Shown here piece after piece: positions 1 through 8,816 of a stretch of 64,000 nucleotides of DNA. The stretch spans positions 1 to 64,000 of the forward strand of contig CAJTER010000011.1 in NCBI GenBank assembly GCA_910575405.1, written 5' to 3'. Position numbers and translations under genes: made by a program. The DNA is from Clostridia bacterium (lineage in GTDB: Bacteria; Bacillota; Clostridia; Peptostreptococcales; Anaerovoracaceae). The notes under the pieces were generated by a model that worked only from the letters and a program-made list of their open reading frames with translations, had not been told where the DNA came from and searched no databases. The number at the start of each line of letters is the position of its first letter. Positions within the stretch are counted from its first letter, which is position 1.

Positions 1-96
1 TGGCGAAGCCATGCATTTACCCTTGACACTGGCGGAGCGATGATTAGAATGAATGCCACCAATCAGGAGAAACGTTAAAAAAACAGCCAGCACCAT
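1..96 (-). CDS. Partial small membrane protein, 3' end cut by window edge
   Basis: An open minus-strand frame begins at the ATG at 94-96 and runs off the left edge. It starts MVLAVFLTFLLIGG, one hydrophobic segment, followed by a polar stretch. The frame can be extended upstream to in-frame TTG codons near 108-111, and no good ribosome binding site decides between the starts. The arrangement, a short basic start, one membrane segment and an external part, resembles small cell-envelope proteins, but no family can be named from about 32 residues. The weak start evidence means it may not be a gene at all. Confidence 0.3.
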   Translation of the reverse strand, partial: MVLAVFLTFLLIGGIHSNHRSASVKGKCMASP

Positions 97-225
97 ACGA
101 TACTGACTGTACAACAATCTTATTTTGTTTCAATGTCCTCTTGACGGGGAGCGGTTCAAACAATCAGATGCGGCAGCCTCTTTCATCATTGCTCGGGATG
201 AAACCGATACGATTTATGGTTTTGG

Positions 226-2556
226 TTATCTTATGCGAGGCGTTTTGTAGACAGTACCGAATGCTCCCCAGTAATTCTTGCCGTCAATTTTCTTGCATAC
301 GCGTACCCGCACGTTGTAGACCTTGCCGGACTTCAGCTTTTTGAGGGTCATGGTATGCTTTTTGAAGGTGGCGGTTTTGCTGTTCTGGCCTCTTGTGTCA
401 TAATAAACCTTGTAATAGGTTGCTGTTTTCTGTTCCTTTACAGAAATGGTCAGCTGCTTTTTGGCTTTTGAACGAAGCAGCGTGATTTCCGGCTTTGCCG
501 GCTTGATAAGGAAGGTTTTGGAAACCGTACCCGGGCAGTTTTTGTTGCCCTTGATAGTGAGCGTAGCCTTGCCTAGCTTTGTATTGTTAGTGTACTTCAC
601 TACTTTGTAGTCGGTTTTCGGCAGGGTGTTTTTCCCCAACTTTACAACTGGAGCTGCCTTAATGGCTTTGCCGGTGTAGGTCTTGTTTGAAACCGTGATG
701 GCCGCTTTCTTCAGGCTGGCTGGTTTGATGACGAAGGTCGCGGTCTTCCCTCCGATGTAAGCGTCGCCCTTTGCTGTTACCATTACGGTTGCTGTACCAA
801 CATTTATATTTTTTTCAAAAGTCACTTCATAATTGGCTGGATCAACGACTGCGTCTGAGACGTCTTTTACCGTAACTTCCGGCTTTATCGCCTTTCCTGT
901 GTAAACTTTATCTGGAATGGCATCAATTTTGGCGTTTGCCAGATTGACATTCTGGTTCAGCATAACATCCGCGGCTTTTACAAGTCCCTCGAAAATCTTA
1001 TATGCCGTTTCTGCCGCAACCTGATCTCGGTAGGTCTTTTCCATTCCATCAATAAGCTCCTGCAAATCCAGAATGCTTGCCGCCTCATCCTCTGTCATAT
1101 TTGACGCATCCAGCTTTGAAAATCTGAGGATTTCAGCTTTTACGTAGGCAGCCTCCGCTGTGAAGGCTGCTGTTTCGGCTGTTTTCAGCGCTGTCTCATT
1201 TGTAACCAGCTTTTTCTGATCATCGGTCAGCTCCTCATAGGCTGCCCGTGCCGCAGCATTTGCCTCTTTGGCGCTCTGGATATCCTTTAAACTCGGATTG
1301 GCAGGTAACGCTTTCAAGCTTGCAATCTTCTGTTTCACATCCCCGGTTACCAGTTCATCCATCTTTTTTACAGCAGCATCCAGCTTGTCTGCATACGCGG
1401 TATATTCTTTTTTGAAGGTCTCCTTTCCGGCCTCTGTCAGATCCCCGACTCTCTTCTGCAGGGCATAGACAGCCTCTCTGTCAGCGAGGGTTACATCTGC
1501 CGGGAGCTTGTCGATTCCCTCTACCAGCTCTCGCAGAATAGCGGCGTTATCGGAGGTTGCTTCTTTGATCAGGCTGTCCAGCTTTTCTCTGGCATCCCGC
1601 ACGGATTTCAGGGCTTCCTCCTGCTCCGTTATGCTCGGATCTTTGTAAAGAATGCCGTTTTCTCTGTACTGGGCGTCCAGGGTCTGGTACTGTTCCTTTG
1701 CTTTGTTCAGCTTCAGGTTGTAGTCCGCCTTATTGACATCGTAGCCGGCAAGCGTCTTCACTTCGCTGATAAAGGCCTGGGCAGCGGCTTTGGCGGCCTC
1801 GGCTTTTGTGTCATACGTTTTCTTTGCCAGATCGTAGTTGGTTTTTTCCAGATCGTATTCGGATAGACCGGTATTGAGAATGTCTCTGATAGAAACTCCT
1901 GCCAGAGTCGGCTCAGCAGCAAAAACAGCCGCTGATAAGTCAAGTTCCGCTTTGCAGGCTCTTGTGAAGTCAAAATCCTTTCCGCTTTTGACTGCGAATT
2001 GCTGGCTTACCTTTTTTGTGAAAACATCTTTATCAGCAGCTTCCGCAGAGGCAGCCGGTATTTTCGCTTTCAGAGCCTCAATTTTACTCTGCGCCAGCTG
2101 CTGGATCGCATCGGCAGTCTGGGCCGCGGTGTCCAGCTTTGCGGTGGCTGCGGCGGCATCCTTTAAAAGATACACTTCCTGTACAGCGGCCATATCATCC
2201 AGGGTAATATCCTTGTTCAGGGCATTTACCTTTGCGCAGTAGGTATCCGCCAGCTCCTGGAGCTGCGCTTGCAGCCCTGCCTTCGCGGCGGTCCAGGCGG
2301 TCTTGTCCGTGACGGCCGCCAGTGCTGTATCGGTGGTTTTAATAAAATCTACGGCAGCTGTTACCTGGTCTTTTGCCGGGCCGCTTGCCAGCGCCACTTC
2401 GTGGAGCTCCGCAGCCTTTACAGCCTCTGCCGCAGGATCGGCGGCTGTTGATTCTGTTCCTGGCGCAGGCTCCTGCGAACTCGCGAAGGCGGCTGCCGGA
2501 ATCATGGTGACTGCCATAATCATCGCAGTCAGAACGGCGATTACTTGTCTTTTCAT
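226..2556 (-). CDS. Secreted surface protein with Ig-like C-terminal repeats
   Basis: The product is 776 aa. The start at 2556 is chosen because a strong AGGAGG lies just upstream and the protein then opens with a classical signal peptide (MKRQVIAVLTAMIMAV, ending AAAFASS). A longer open frame to 2604 has no ribosome binding site. The middle, about residues 30-520, is Ala/Lys/Glu-rich and probably helical or coiled coil. From about 540 there are two successive repeats that share a YTGKAIK signature, like bacterial Ig-like surface modules. A fibronectin-III-like basic domain of about 90 aa follows and ends at the C terminus. There is no LPxTG or S-layer domain, so how it is anchored is not evident. 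Exported adhesin or cell-wall protein is inference; the substrate is unknown. Confidence 0.8.
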   Translation of the reverse strand: MKRQVIAVLTAMIMAVTMIPAAAFASSQEPAPGTESTAADPAAEAVKAAELHEVALASGPAKDQVTAAVDFIKTTDTALAAVTDKTAWTAAKAGLQAQLQELADTYCAKVNALNKDITLDDMAAVQEVYLLKDAAAATAKLDTAAQTADAIQQLAQSKIEALKAKIPAASAEAADKDVFTKKVSQQFAVKSGKDFDFTRACKAELDLSAAVFAAEPTLAGVSIRDILNTGLSEYDLEKTNYDLAKKTYDTKAEAAKAAAQAFISEVKTLAGYDVNKADYNLKLNKAKEQYQTLDAQYRENGILYKDPSITEQEEALKSVRDAREKLDSLIKEATSDNAAILRELVEGIDKLPADVTLADREAVYALQKRVGDLTEAGKETFKKEYTAYADKLDAAVKKMDELVTGDVKQKIASLKALPANPSLKDIQSAKEANAAARAAYEELTDDQKKLVTNETALKTAETAAFTAEAAYVKAEILRFSKLDASNMTEDEAASILDLQELIDGMEKTYRDQVAAETAYKIFEGLVKAADVMLNQNVNLANAKIDAIPDKVYTGKAIKPEVTVKDVSDAVVDPANYEVTFEKNINVGTATVMVTAKGDAYIGGKTATFVIKPASLKKAAITVSNKTYTGKAIKAAPVVKLGKNTLPKTDYKVVKYTNNTKLGKATLTIKGNKNCPGTVSKTFLIKPAKPEITLLRSKAKKQLTISVKEQKTATYYKVYYDTRGQNSKTATFKKHTMTLKKLKSGKVYNVRVRVCKKIDGKNYWGAFGTVYKTPRIR

Positions 2557-2674
2557 ACTTCCTCCTTTTTTGTGTTTTCGATTCCTCAGATTTATTTGGT
2601 GCATGCTCCTATTATAACGCTAAGTTATATGGATTGCAAGACCAATTTTGTATTTATTTTCCATATAAACAATC

Positions 2675-2908
2675 TCAATATTCGCTGTGGTCGGTCAACC
2701 TCCCCAGTTCTTCCACTTCCTCCCGAAACAATCCGAAAATAAAGAGCGGCAACTGGCCGTACAGGCCCGTGCTGTCATCCGCTAAAGAACTGGCTGTGGC
2801 CGAGGTGTAGAAAGCATCCAGCGCTTCCTGCTCCGGCAGCCCGTATTCTTCCATAATGTATTCAACGATTGTCGGGATTATGGTAGCCCGTATAAGATGA
2901 TGTCCCAT
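2675..2908 (-). CDS. Small protein of a DUF3791-type cassette
   Basis: This codes for a 77-aa acidic protein with no signal peptide or membrane segment. AAGGAG lies 7 nt before the ATG. The sequence (IPTIVEYIMEEYGLPEQEAL..., then GLYGQLPLFIFGLF) resembles the short helical proteins that accompany DUF3791/DUF3990 genes, and it lies downstream of exactly such a pair on the same strand. The 148-nt gap to the broken DUF3990 gene suggests one former transcription unit. Function is unknown. Family assignment is by recall of gene context and is tentative. Confidence 0.55.
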   Translation of the reverse strand: MGHHLIRATIIPTIVEYIMEEYGLPEQEALDAFYTSATASSLADDSTGLYGQLPLFIFGLFREEVEELGRLTDHSEY

Positions 2909-3056
2909 AAAACGCTCCTTCCTGTATGCGTTTCCTTTGTAAATAAAAACTGGCGGCAGGGTCTCAGCACTCGTAGCTTGTTATAAAAGTAAGCTGCTTC
3001 AAGGCAGTCTCTGTGCAAAAGGCGATCTGATTATTAATCTGTTCAAACTGCAGACG

Positions 3057-3471
3057 CTAAATCGCATCTTCTTTTCGCATAATGCCCTGCAGTACATAGG
3101 AAACGGTTTCACCTACGTTATCATTGGCAATCTTTCCGATGACAATATCATAACCGTGGCAAAACGCCGGTTTCTCACGGCATTGAAGGATCATCTCAAG
3201 CCAATTCCATGGAGGGGCCTGCAAACTCCATAAGCCGAAGCTGCTTGCTGGTGCCATCCTCTGGCTGTGTTTTCCATTCGTACATATTGACAATGGCCCG
3301 GCAGCCTTTTTTTCTGCGCTTTTGATAAATCCCGGCATTCCGTTTTGCCCAGCGTTCTACCTGCTCCTGTATGTCTGTAGTATAAAAGGCAAAGCCAAAA
3401 TCCCTTCCGACTTCGCTTTTTATGATAGCTGGCTGCTCCACTTCAAAGAGGGAGCCATGATAAACGATCAT
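3057..3471 (-). pseudogene. DUF3990 protein, inactivated by a frameshift
   Basis: Two overlapping frames together give one DUF3990-like protein of about 137 aa. The first frame (start 3471) carries MIVYHGS, GRDFGFAFYTT and WAKR, and reaches SMELA before a stop at 3196. The second frame continues WLEMILQ... and HGYDIVIGKIANDN to the stop at 3057. Removing one A from the AA at 3203-3204 would join SME to WLEM in frame, so this is a one-base insertion or a sequencing error. DUF3990 is described as ADP-ribosyltransferase-like in fold; that is family knowledge, not visible here. Its ATG overlaps the stop of the upstream DUF3791 gene by 3 nt, so the two were translationally coupled. Confidence 0.75.
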
Positions 3472-3674
3472 ATGCGTTCCTCCTCTTCCTCCAGATATTC
3501 ATCGAAGAAATTCATCAGATATTCCATGCCCATTCCGTGGAACTGATCGTAATCTTCCTCCAATATGTCGAGAATTTCGGTTTCCTTGAACAGCCGGTAT
3601 ACATCGTCGCTGGGCTGTTTTGTATGCTCTGCATAAAATTCAATACAAAAGGCTTTAAATGAGAGTTTGCTCAT
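3468..3674 (-). CDS. DUF3791 family protein
   Basis: This is a 68-aa protein beginning MSKLSFKAFCIEFYAEHTKQ and containing the hallmark LxxExxDILEEDYDxFHGMGMEY pattern of DUF3791. The start at 3674 is set by GGAG 8 nt upstream; the longer frame to 3791 lies inside dusB and has no binding site. DUF3791 proteins are small helical partners found next to DUF3990 genes in Firmicutes. Their role is unknown, and a toxin-neutraliser or antitoxin-like role has only been supposed. The gene overlaps the downstream DUF3990 pseudogene (TGA within ATGA), and it follows dusB on the same strand after a 22-nt gap. Confidence 0.75.
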   Translation of the reverse strand: MSKLSFKAFCIEFYAEHTKQPSDDVYRLFKETEILDILEEDYDQFHGMGMEYLMNFFDEYLEEEEERI

Positions 3675-3696
3675 AGGAAGGTTCTCCTGTTCTTTT

Positions 3697-4659
3697 TCAC
3701 GGCTGCACCATATTTTCAAATTCCTGCCGCAGCTCCCGGATATCGGTGATGCTGTTGACTCTGCGGCGTACAGCGGCTGAACCATGGACACCTTTTAGAT
3801 ACCAGCCCACATGCTTTCGCATTTCCCGTACTGCCGCGTATTCGCCTTTTTCCGCCAGGAGCCGCTCCAGGTGAATCTGCATCGTTTGCACTTTTTCCGC
3901 CAGGGTCGGGGGCTGCGGCTTTTCTTCCCCCCTCCAGATAGCCAGGGCATCGCGGAAAATCCAGGGGTTTCCCAGAGATCCTCTTGCGATCATGACCATA
4001 TCACAGTCGGTTTCCACCAGCATCCGGTTGGCGTCTTCTCCAGTGAATACATCTCCATTTCCAATGACTGGTATGGAGACAGCCCTTTTCACATTTCGTA
4101 TCATAGCCCAGTCCGCGTTTCCAGTGTAATACTGCTCTCTGGTTCGCCCGTGAACTGCCACTGCGGCGGCTCCGGCAGCTTCGATGGCTTTGGCCGTTTC
4201 CACTGCGTTGATGCTCGTTTCGTCCCAGCCAATGCGGATTTTGGCAGTTACCGGCTTTCCCGCTTCCCGAACTACAGCGCTTACCAGATCGTAGATCAAA
4301 TCCGGATTTTTTAAGAGAGCGGATCCTTCCCCGTTTTTTACTACCTTTGGCACTGGACAGCCCATGTTGATATCCAGAGCCGCGTTTTCCCGTTCCCGCA
4401 GAGTCTTTGCCGCGTGAGCCAGGATTTCCGGCTCGCTGCCGAATAGCTGAAAGGCCATGGGCTTTTCACCCGGGTGAATTTTCAAAAGCCGCTCTGTATT
4501 TTTATCCTTATACCAGAGACCTTTCCCGCTGACCATTTCTGAGTACACAAAAGCAGCCCCCTGCTCCTTTGCCAGACTTCTCGTCGGGCCGTCGGTGATC
4601 CCTGCAAGGGGCGCTAATAAAAACGGATTGTCTAACTCAATTGTTCCAATCTTTATCAT
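3697..4659 (-). CDS. dusB: tRNA-dihydrouridine synthase
   Basis: The product is a 320-aa FMN-dependent enzyme that reduces uridine in the D-loop of tRNA to dihydrouridine using NADPH. Family marks are the N-terminal [16 protein letters not shown], the catalytic-cysteine segment [18 protein letters not shown], the phosphate-binding [12 protein letters not shown] and [12 protein letters not shown], and [13 protein letters not shown]. The length is normal for DusB/NifR3. The ATG at 4657-4659 overlaps the stop of coaX (ATGA), so the pair is translationally coupled. The coaX-dusB order is common in Clostridia. The DusB subgroup is inferred from length and the PVPKV motif. Confidence 0.93.
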   Translation of the reverse strand: MIKIGTIELDNPFLLAPLAGITDGPTRSLAKEQGAAFVYSEMVSGKGLWYKDKNTERLLKIHPGEKPMAFQLFGSEPEILAHAAKTLRERENAALDINMGCPVPKVVKNGEGSALLKNPDLIYDLVSAVVREAGKPVTAKIRIGWDETSINAVETAKAIEAAGAAAVAVHGRTREQYYTGNADWAMIRNVKRAVSIPVIGNGDVFTGEDANRMLVETDCDMVMIARGSLGNPWIFRDALAIWRGEEKPQPPTLAEKVQTMQIHLERLLAEKGEYAAVREMRKHVGWYLKGVHGSAAVRRRVNSITDIRELRQEFENMVQP

Positions 4660-5447
4660 TTTTTTCGTTTATTCTTTCTGTATATCAGCTCCAGGCCCTC
4701 CAGGGTCAAAAGCTTGTCCACATGGTCGATGCAGTCGATGCCGCTGTCGATCATGGTGGCAAGACCTCCCGTTGCGATAACTTTTACCTGCGCATCCGAA
4801 CTGCTGTATTCCTGCAGCTCTTTTTTCATTTTATTTACAATATAATCCACCATTCCCATGTGGCCGTAGACCAGGCCCGACTGCATGCTGTGAATGGTGT
4901 TCCTGCAAATTACATTTCCCGGCTCTTCCAGCTCGACTTTCGGCAGCTTTGCCGTCTTTTCAAAGAGGGCGTCGGATGAAATTTTCAGGCCCGGTGCAAT
5001 GGTTCCGCCCAGGTATTCGGCGTTTTCCGAGATTGCGCAAAAGGTAGTGGCTGTTCCAAAGTCGATGATAATCAGCGGTCCGCCGTATTTTGTGTGAGCC
5101 GCCACCGCGTTTACGATGCGGTCTGCTCCCACCTGCTTTGGGTTGTCGTATTTGACGATGAGTCCGGTTTTGATTCCCGGCCCGATGACGATGGCCCGCT
5201 TGTTGAAGTATTTCATGGAAAGGTGCTGCAGTGTAAACAGTACGGAAGGTACAACTGTGGAAATGATGACGTCCTCTACTTCCTCCATATTCAGTCCCTC
5301 GTACTGAAACAGCTGATTGATGACCATCCCGTATTCGTCGGCGCTCTTGTTGTTGTCGCTTTCCAGGCGCCAATTCTGGATCAGTTCCCCGTCCTGAAAA
5401 ACGCCCAGGACAATATTCGTGTTTCCTACATCAAATGCTAGTAGCAT
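4656..5447 (-). CDS. coaX: Type III pantothenate kinase
   Basis: This 263-aa cytosolic enzyme phosphorylates pantothenate, the first step of coenzyme A synthesis. The start [11 protein letters not shown] at 5447 gives the phosphate-binding DVGNTN at the very N terminus, as the family requires. AAGGAG lies 10 nt upstream; a longer frame to 5489 is not needed. Other marks are [25 protein letters not shown], and [14 protein letters not shown] with the ATP-site GTAT. Type III kinases need a monovalent cation and are not inhibited by CoA; that is family knowledge. It is the first gene of the coaX-dusB unit. Confidence 0.94.
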   Translation of the reverse strand: MLLAFDVGNTNIVLGVFQDGELIQNWRLESDNNKSADEYGMVINQLFQYEGLNMEEVEDVIISTVVPSVLFTLQHLSMKYFNKRAIVIGPGIKTGLIVKYDNPKQVGADRIVNAVAAHTKYGGPLIIIDFGTATTFCAISENAEYLGGTIAPGLKISSDALFEKTAKLPKVELEEPGNVICRNTIHSMQSGLVYGHMGMVDYIVNKMKKELQEYSSSDAQVKVIATGGLATMIDSGIDCIDHVDKLLTLEGLELIYRKNKRKK

Positions 5448-5833
5448 GGCTTGCTGTCTCCTTTGCTCTGCTTTTTTTGAATTCCGCAAGTAATTATACT
5501 ATAGGTTGCCCGTTTAATAAAGGAAAGATGGGGAAAAAGTTGCAGGAAGGCGGGAATTTGGCGAGGATTCTACGTAAAGATTGTCTGTCCTGTGATTTAG
5601 TATCCAGGTCTTAACCGATTAACGAAAGTACATCTGCAATTTGTATGCTTATTGATTTTTACTTTTTTCAGTTTGACAGACAGCTCATTTCATCGTTTTG
5701 ATGAAAAATCCCGTTTTTCATCTAGCACTAGTATTATATGAATTGTGTTTATTTATGTCGACAAAAATGTTACACTATTGGTTCAGAATGCGATACAAAA
5801 TGCATACTATGTAAAACATTTTATGTCAAACTA
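5448..5833. other. Intergenic region between coaX and relB
   Basis: About 390 bp with no credible gene. On the minus strand TATAAT (revcomp of 5495-5500) could be the -10 of the coaX promoter, with a poor -35. A perfect 9-bp dyad, GATGAAAAA and TTTTTCATC, occupies 5700-5722 around a 5-nt centre. It has no T-run, so an operator is more likely than a terminator. Confidence 0.45.
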
Positions 5834-5862
5834 TTGACTTTATTTTCTAAATGGTATATAAT
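5834..5862 (+). promoter_or_regulatory. Sigma-A promoter of the antitoxin gene
   Basis: TTGACT at 5834-5839 and TATAAT at 5857-5862 are separated by exactly 17 bp. The promoter fires about 25 bp before the antitoxin start at 5893. The upstream in-frame ATG at 5851 lies inside this promoter, so it cannot be the start codon. Confidence 0.75.
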
Positions 5863-5892
5863 GGAATCTATTCTATGAAAGAGGTGAGAAGG

Positions 5893-6135
5893 ATGGCGAC
5901 TACCAATATTAATGTTCGCGTGGATTCTGCCTTAAAGCAGGAGGCGGAAATCCTGTTTAAAGATCTGGGGCTTACTATGTCCTCCGCCATTACCATGTTT
6001 CTCCGCAGTGCGGTCAACCACGATGGAATCCCCTTTGAGGTGAAACGCATGATATCAAATACCGAAACGAAGGCAGCTCTCACCGAATGTAAGGAAATGG
6101 TATGGGGAGATGAAGAAGATCCTAGACAGCTATAG
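5893..6135 (+). CDS. RelB/DinJ-type ribbon-helix-helix antitoxin, orphan
   Basis: An 80-aa protein starts MATTNINVRVDSALKQEAE, continues LFKDLGLTMSSAITMFL and ends with an acidic tail. This is the RHH DNA-binding N terminus of RelB/DinJ antitoxins. GAGGTG sits 6 nt before the ATG. Such proteins bind their own promoter and neutralise a RelE/YafQ ribonuclease encoded just downstream. Here no RelE-like frame follows; the next frame codes for a GIY-YIG protein. The toxin has therefore been lost or replaced, or the antitoxin acts elsewhere. Confidence 0.85.
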   Translation: MATTNINVRVDSALKQEAEILFKDLGLTMSSAITMFLRSAVNHDGIPFEVKRMISNTETKAALTECKEMVWGDEEDPRQL

Positions 6136-6193
6136 ATGGTATCGTTTCTTCGGCGATATGGCGGATGAATGTTTGAAAAGGATACTGGCCTTT

Positions 6194-7039
6194 ATGACAA
6201 AATTGTATTTAAATGATATTTTAAAAAAACTCGATATTAACCTAGAACGTGTAAAACTAATACGCCATGCAAAGTCTGACAAAGAGTTTTTTAAATGCTA
6301 TGAAGCGAATATGATACAGGAGTATACACAATGTCAACGGAAGGACTTTTCGCGTGAATACGATTACTGGATTGTTTTTGTAAGTGACAAAGGGACGACT
6401 GCTCTGCTGGAAGGTTGCTATAAGGTATTAGGTGAGCAGGACAGGAACCCGGACCTACTCCCTGCAGGTTTTCCTCTTCCTGAGTGGTTTAATGGGGAAG
6501 GCAGTTATTTCACTTTGGAGCATGTGGATTTACTGAGCGACTATGAACATCGCTTAATTATTGATTGGGGAAAAGCCACACGTTCCTGGCATCAAAGAGC
6601 AATCTATGAAAAAGAAATAATCGCGATACAGGCCCATCAAATAGCTGAATTTACAGGATACGATAATGTTGTTTTAACATTCAATGAATTAGCCGATATT
6701 ATTAATGACAGTGAAACATATTCCGATTGGCATACCGCACTTTCTTCTGTGAGCGCAGTATACTTAATTACGGATAAAGTCTCCGGAAAACATTATATCG
6801 GATCAGCATATGGATCCGGCGGCTTGCTGCAGCGATGGTCTTCTTATGTCTCCACAAAGCATGGAGAGAATAAAAAATTGAAAGAACTTCTTAAGCAATA
6901 CCCTGACCGATACCGGGAATTTCAGTTTTCAGTACTCCAAATTTGCTCTAAAAGTGTACTGGAGGATGAGATTATACGGCTTGAAAGCCTGTATAAAGAT
7001 AAACTTTTGACCAGAATACACGGTCTGAATGACAATTAA
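6194..7039 (+). CDS. GIY-YIG domain protein
   Basis: This is a 281-aa protein with an unrecognised N-terminal region of about 190 aa and a C-terminal GIY-YIG nuclease-type domain. The domain shows VYLITDKVSGKHYIGSA (variant of GIY...YIG), then the conserved arginine in LLQRWSSY and the conserved glutamate near EDEIIRLE. The start at 6194 is preferred, with a weak AAAAGG upstream. The frame stays open back to 6110, overlapping the antitoxin stop, so a longer translationally coupled form (309 aa) is possible. Intact standalone proteins of this layout are common accessory genes in Firmicutes. The substrate is unknown; a DNA-processing or defence role is only a guess. Confidence 0.75.
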   Translation: MTKLYLNDILKKLDINLERVKLIRHAKSDKEFFKCYEANMIQEYTQCQRKDFSREYDYWIVFVSDKGTTALLEGCYKVLGEQDRNPDLLPAGFPLPEWFNGEGSYFTLEHVDLLSDYEHRLIIDWGKATRSWHQRAIYEKEIIAIQAHQIAEFTGYDNVVLTFNELADIINDSETYSDWHTALSSVSAVYLITDKVSGKHYIGSAYGSGGLLQRWSSYVSTKHGENKKLKELLKQYPDRYREFQFSVLQICSKSVLEDEIIRLESLYKDKLLTRIHGLNDN

Positions 7040-7448
7040 GCTTCTGCTGAAAAGCGCTCTGGCAGATCGGGTCGATGACCGGGAAATCTACATGAAGGGG
7101 ATTGACGCCAGCTACCATTATGAGGGCTACAATGTGTTTAAGGCCGAAGAGCTTTTGCGGCAGAGGATCTTTAGCTGTTTAACATTCGTACCGTATGTTA
7201 TGTCATATGGATGCGCAGGATAAGAATATCGCCTTGTTTGGCGAGTGCGAGGATGAATGGAAATGAAAGCTGAAAAAGATATATTCGCACTGCTGAAAAA
7301 TCCGCCTGATTATAAAATCGATCGGGACTTTGAGCAAGAAAAGGAGAAAATTTCAAACAAGATCACTATCAGCGATAAAGAACGGGCTCTGTGCGAAAAA
7401 AGCAGCAAGCTCAGCGACCCCCGCACTAGGTATATCATTCATACGTAA
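7029..7448 (+). pseudogene. Decayed unrecognised coding fragments
   Basis: Short frames in different phases follow one another. One covers 7029-7223 (ends after RQRIFSCLTFVPYVM). A second lies at about 7201-7266 and reads MDAQDKNIALFGECEDEW. A third, at 7257-7448, begins MEMKAEKDIFALLKNPP. Each reads like genuine protein, but none is full length or has a convincing ribosome binding site. I do not recognise the parent genes. The pattern is that of frameshifted remnants of one or two accessory genes. Confidence 0.4.
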
Positions 7449-7553
7449 ATGGGAGTGCTTCATGACTGTTCCTGTATGCATGCGAAAGCCATTCCGCCTG
7501 AGTTCCTTGAAGTACGCTATGAGTTTGAAACCGATTTATAAATCTTGTAAAAA

Positions 7554-7994
7554 ATGTCGGCTGGTAGCTATCATGAGAAGCTGCCTGCAAAACCCGGAAA
7601 AGCTACCTGCCGCAGTGCGTTTCCTGACTCGTCTTTCCGCCAAAGCCGAGGATGTCTCTTTCTTGATAATTTGCCGGAACGCTTCTATTATCTGAGTAAG
7701 GCCGCAAAATCGGTGGGCAATATGCTTCACGATGCTGTGCTGGAATTCGGCTATAGCGGCAAGGACTTTCTTCGCCTGTTTATTCAGTCGGGAATTGCGG
7801 AACAGCTCGAAAGCGGAAATCCCAAGTACGCAGCTTTGAAGACTCTGACCTTTGAAGCAGCAAACCGGAAATGGCTCCGTTACATTGCGGCAAACCGGAT
7901 CGGTAACATAACAGTTCAGGATTATGACATCGTAATCGGCCCTGTTGCAAACGATCAGGCAATCCGAACGCTAAACAATTATTTGAAAGGATGA
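7554..7994 (+). pseudogene. Fused DUF3791 and DUF3990 remnants
   Basis: From about 7650 the frame reads FYYLSKAAKSVGNMLHDAV and LEFGYSGKDFLRLF, typical of a C-terminal DUF3791-type protein. It then runs straight into TFEAANRKWLRYIAANR and YDIVIGPVANDQ, the C terminus of a DUF3990 protein. The N-terminal half of the DUF3990 protein is absent. A deletion therefore joined two neighbouring cassette genes in frame. There is no proper start. The YDIVIG(P/K)(V/I)A(N)D motif matches the broken copy at 3057-3471, so the window holds two independent decayed cassettes in opposite orientation. Confidence 0.7.
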
Positions 7995-8133
7995 TATTTC
8001 CCGAAAGACGTGGCAATTCAGCTGCTTCTTCCTCAAAGGCTCAAAGAGCAGTTTGTTTTCAAAACAGGGAAAGCATGCCTGATAGGAAGTATACGTTGGA
8101 AAATACCAGGTGCCATTAGAAAGGAGTCAACTT

Positions 8134-8631
8134 ATGAACAGAGAAATGAGAAAAAAAGAAAGACAGGCTTCCCAGCAGGCGGTAAAGGAAATGCTGCTTC
8201 GCGGGACAGAAGGCACACTCTCCATGCATGGAGACGATGGCTATCCCTACGGTCTGCCCGTCAACTACATTTATTTCCATGATGCTATCTACATCCACAC
8301 CCTGAACCAGGGCTACAAAATCGACGCACTGAAGGCAAACCCGAAGGTCTGCTTTTCCATTATCGTCCGTTCAGAAATTATTCCCCGGCTGTATACGGCC
8401 CGCTACGAAAGCATCGTTGCTACAGGTGATGCTGAATTCGTCGAAAATGAGAGTGAACGAAAGCAGGTTATGGAAGCTTTTGTTAGCCGCTTTTCGCCAG
8501 GGTTGGAAGAAGGCGGAGCAAAATTTATCAAAGCCTCTCTGGGCAGAACCGCCATTGTCAAGATCCGGATTCGTGAAATCAAAGGGCGCACCTTCCGGTA
8601 TGATGCGGCAGTCGAGAAGGCACGCTCATAA
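8134..8631 (+). CDS. Pyridoxamine 5'-phosphate oxidase-like flavoprotein
   Basis: A 165-aa protein of the FMN-binding split-barrel superfamily, similar in layout to NimA/PNPOx-like proteins of Clostridia. Marks include GTLSMHGDDGYPYGLPVNY near the N terminus, IYIHTLNQGYKID, NPKVCFSIIV and a TARYESIVATGDAEFV strand. AAGGAG is 7 nt before the ATG at 8134, so the longer frames are not used. Family members reduce nitroaromatics or bind flavin or haem; the substrate here is unknown. It is monocistronic. A dyad, CGGGAGCCA (8636-8644) and TGGCTCCCG (8664-8672), lies just after the stop and may act as a terminator, though it lacks a T-run. Confidence 0.8.
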   Translation: MNREMRKKERQASQQAVKEMLLRGTEGTLSMHGDDGYPYGLPVNYIYFHDAIYIHTLNQGYKIDALKANPKVCFSIIVRSEIIPRLYTARYESIVATGDAEFVENESERKQVMEAFVSRFSPGLEEGGAKFIKASLGRTAIVKIRIREIKGRTFRYDAAVEKARS

Positions 8632-8754
8632 AAAACGGGAGCCACTGCAGCATTTAGCCGCTATGGCTCCCGATATAAAGGCAGACTGCGCGCAAAAAAG
8701 CTGTCCATGCATCGGGCACATTTCTCCTACACTGCAAGAATCCCGTCTTCCAGG

Positions 8755-8799
8755 CCATGAATATCCTGAGCAGAAAGAAATCCGCAGGATATTTATGGC
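8755..8799. repeat. Imperfect inverted repeat between convergent genes
   Basis: CCATGAATATCCTG near 8755-8768 is mirrored by CAGGATATTTATGG near 8786-8799 with one mismatch. It lies between the convergent flavoprotein and chemotaxis receptor genes and probably forms a bidirectional transcript-end hairpin. There is no clear T-run. Confidence 0.45.
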
Positions 8800-8816
8800 C
8801 TACGCTATGTCTTATT

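Noticed and set aside
64-225. Search for a terminator or promoter between the left-edge fragment and the surface protein
   Set aside because: No convincing hairpin with T-run or -35/-10 pair was found.
2303-2617. Plus-strand frame over the start of the surface protein gene
   Set aside because: It is antisense to the signal peptide region and has no ribosome binding site.
4641-4979. Plus-strand frames over coaX and dusB
   Set aside because: Both underlying genes have full motif sets on the minus strand.
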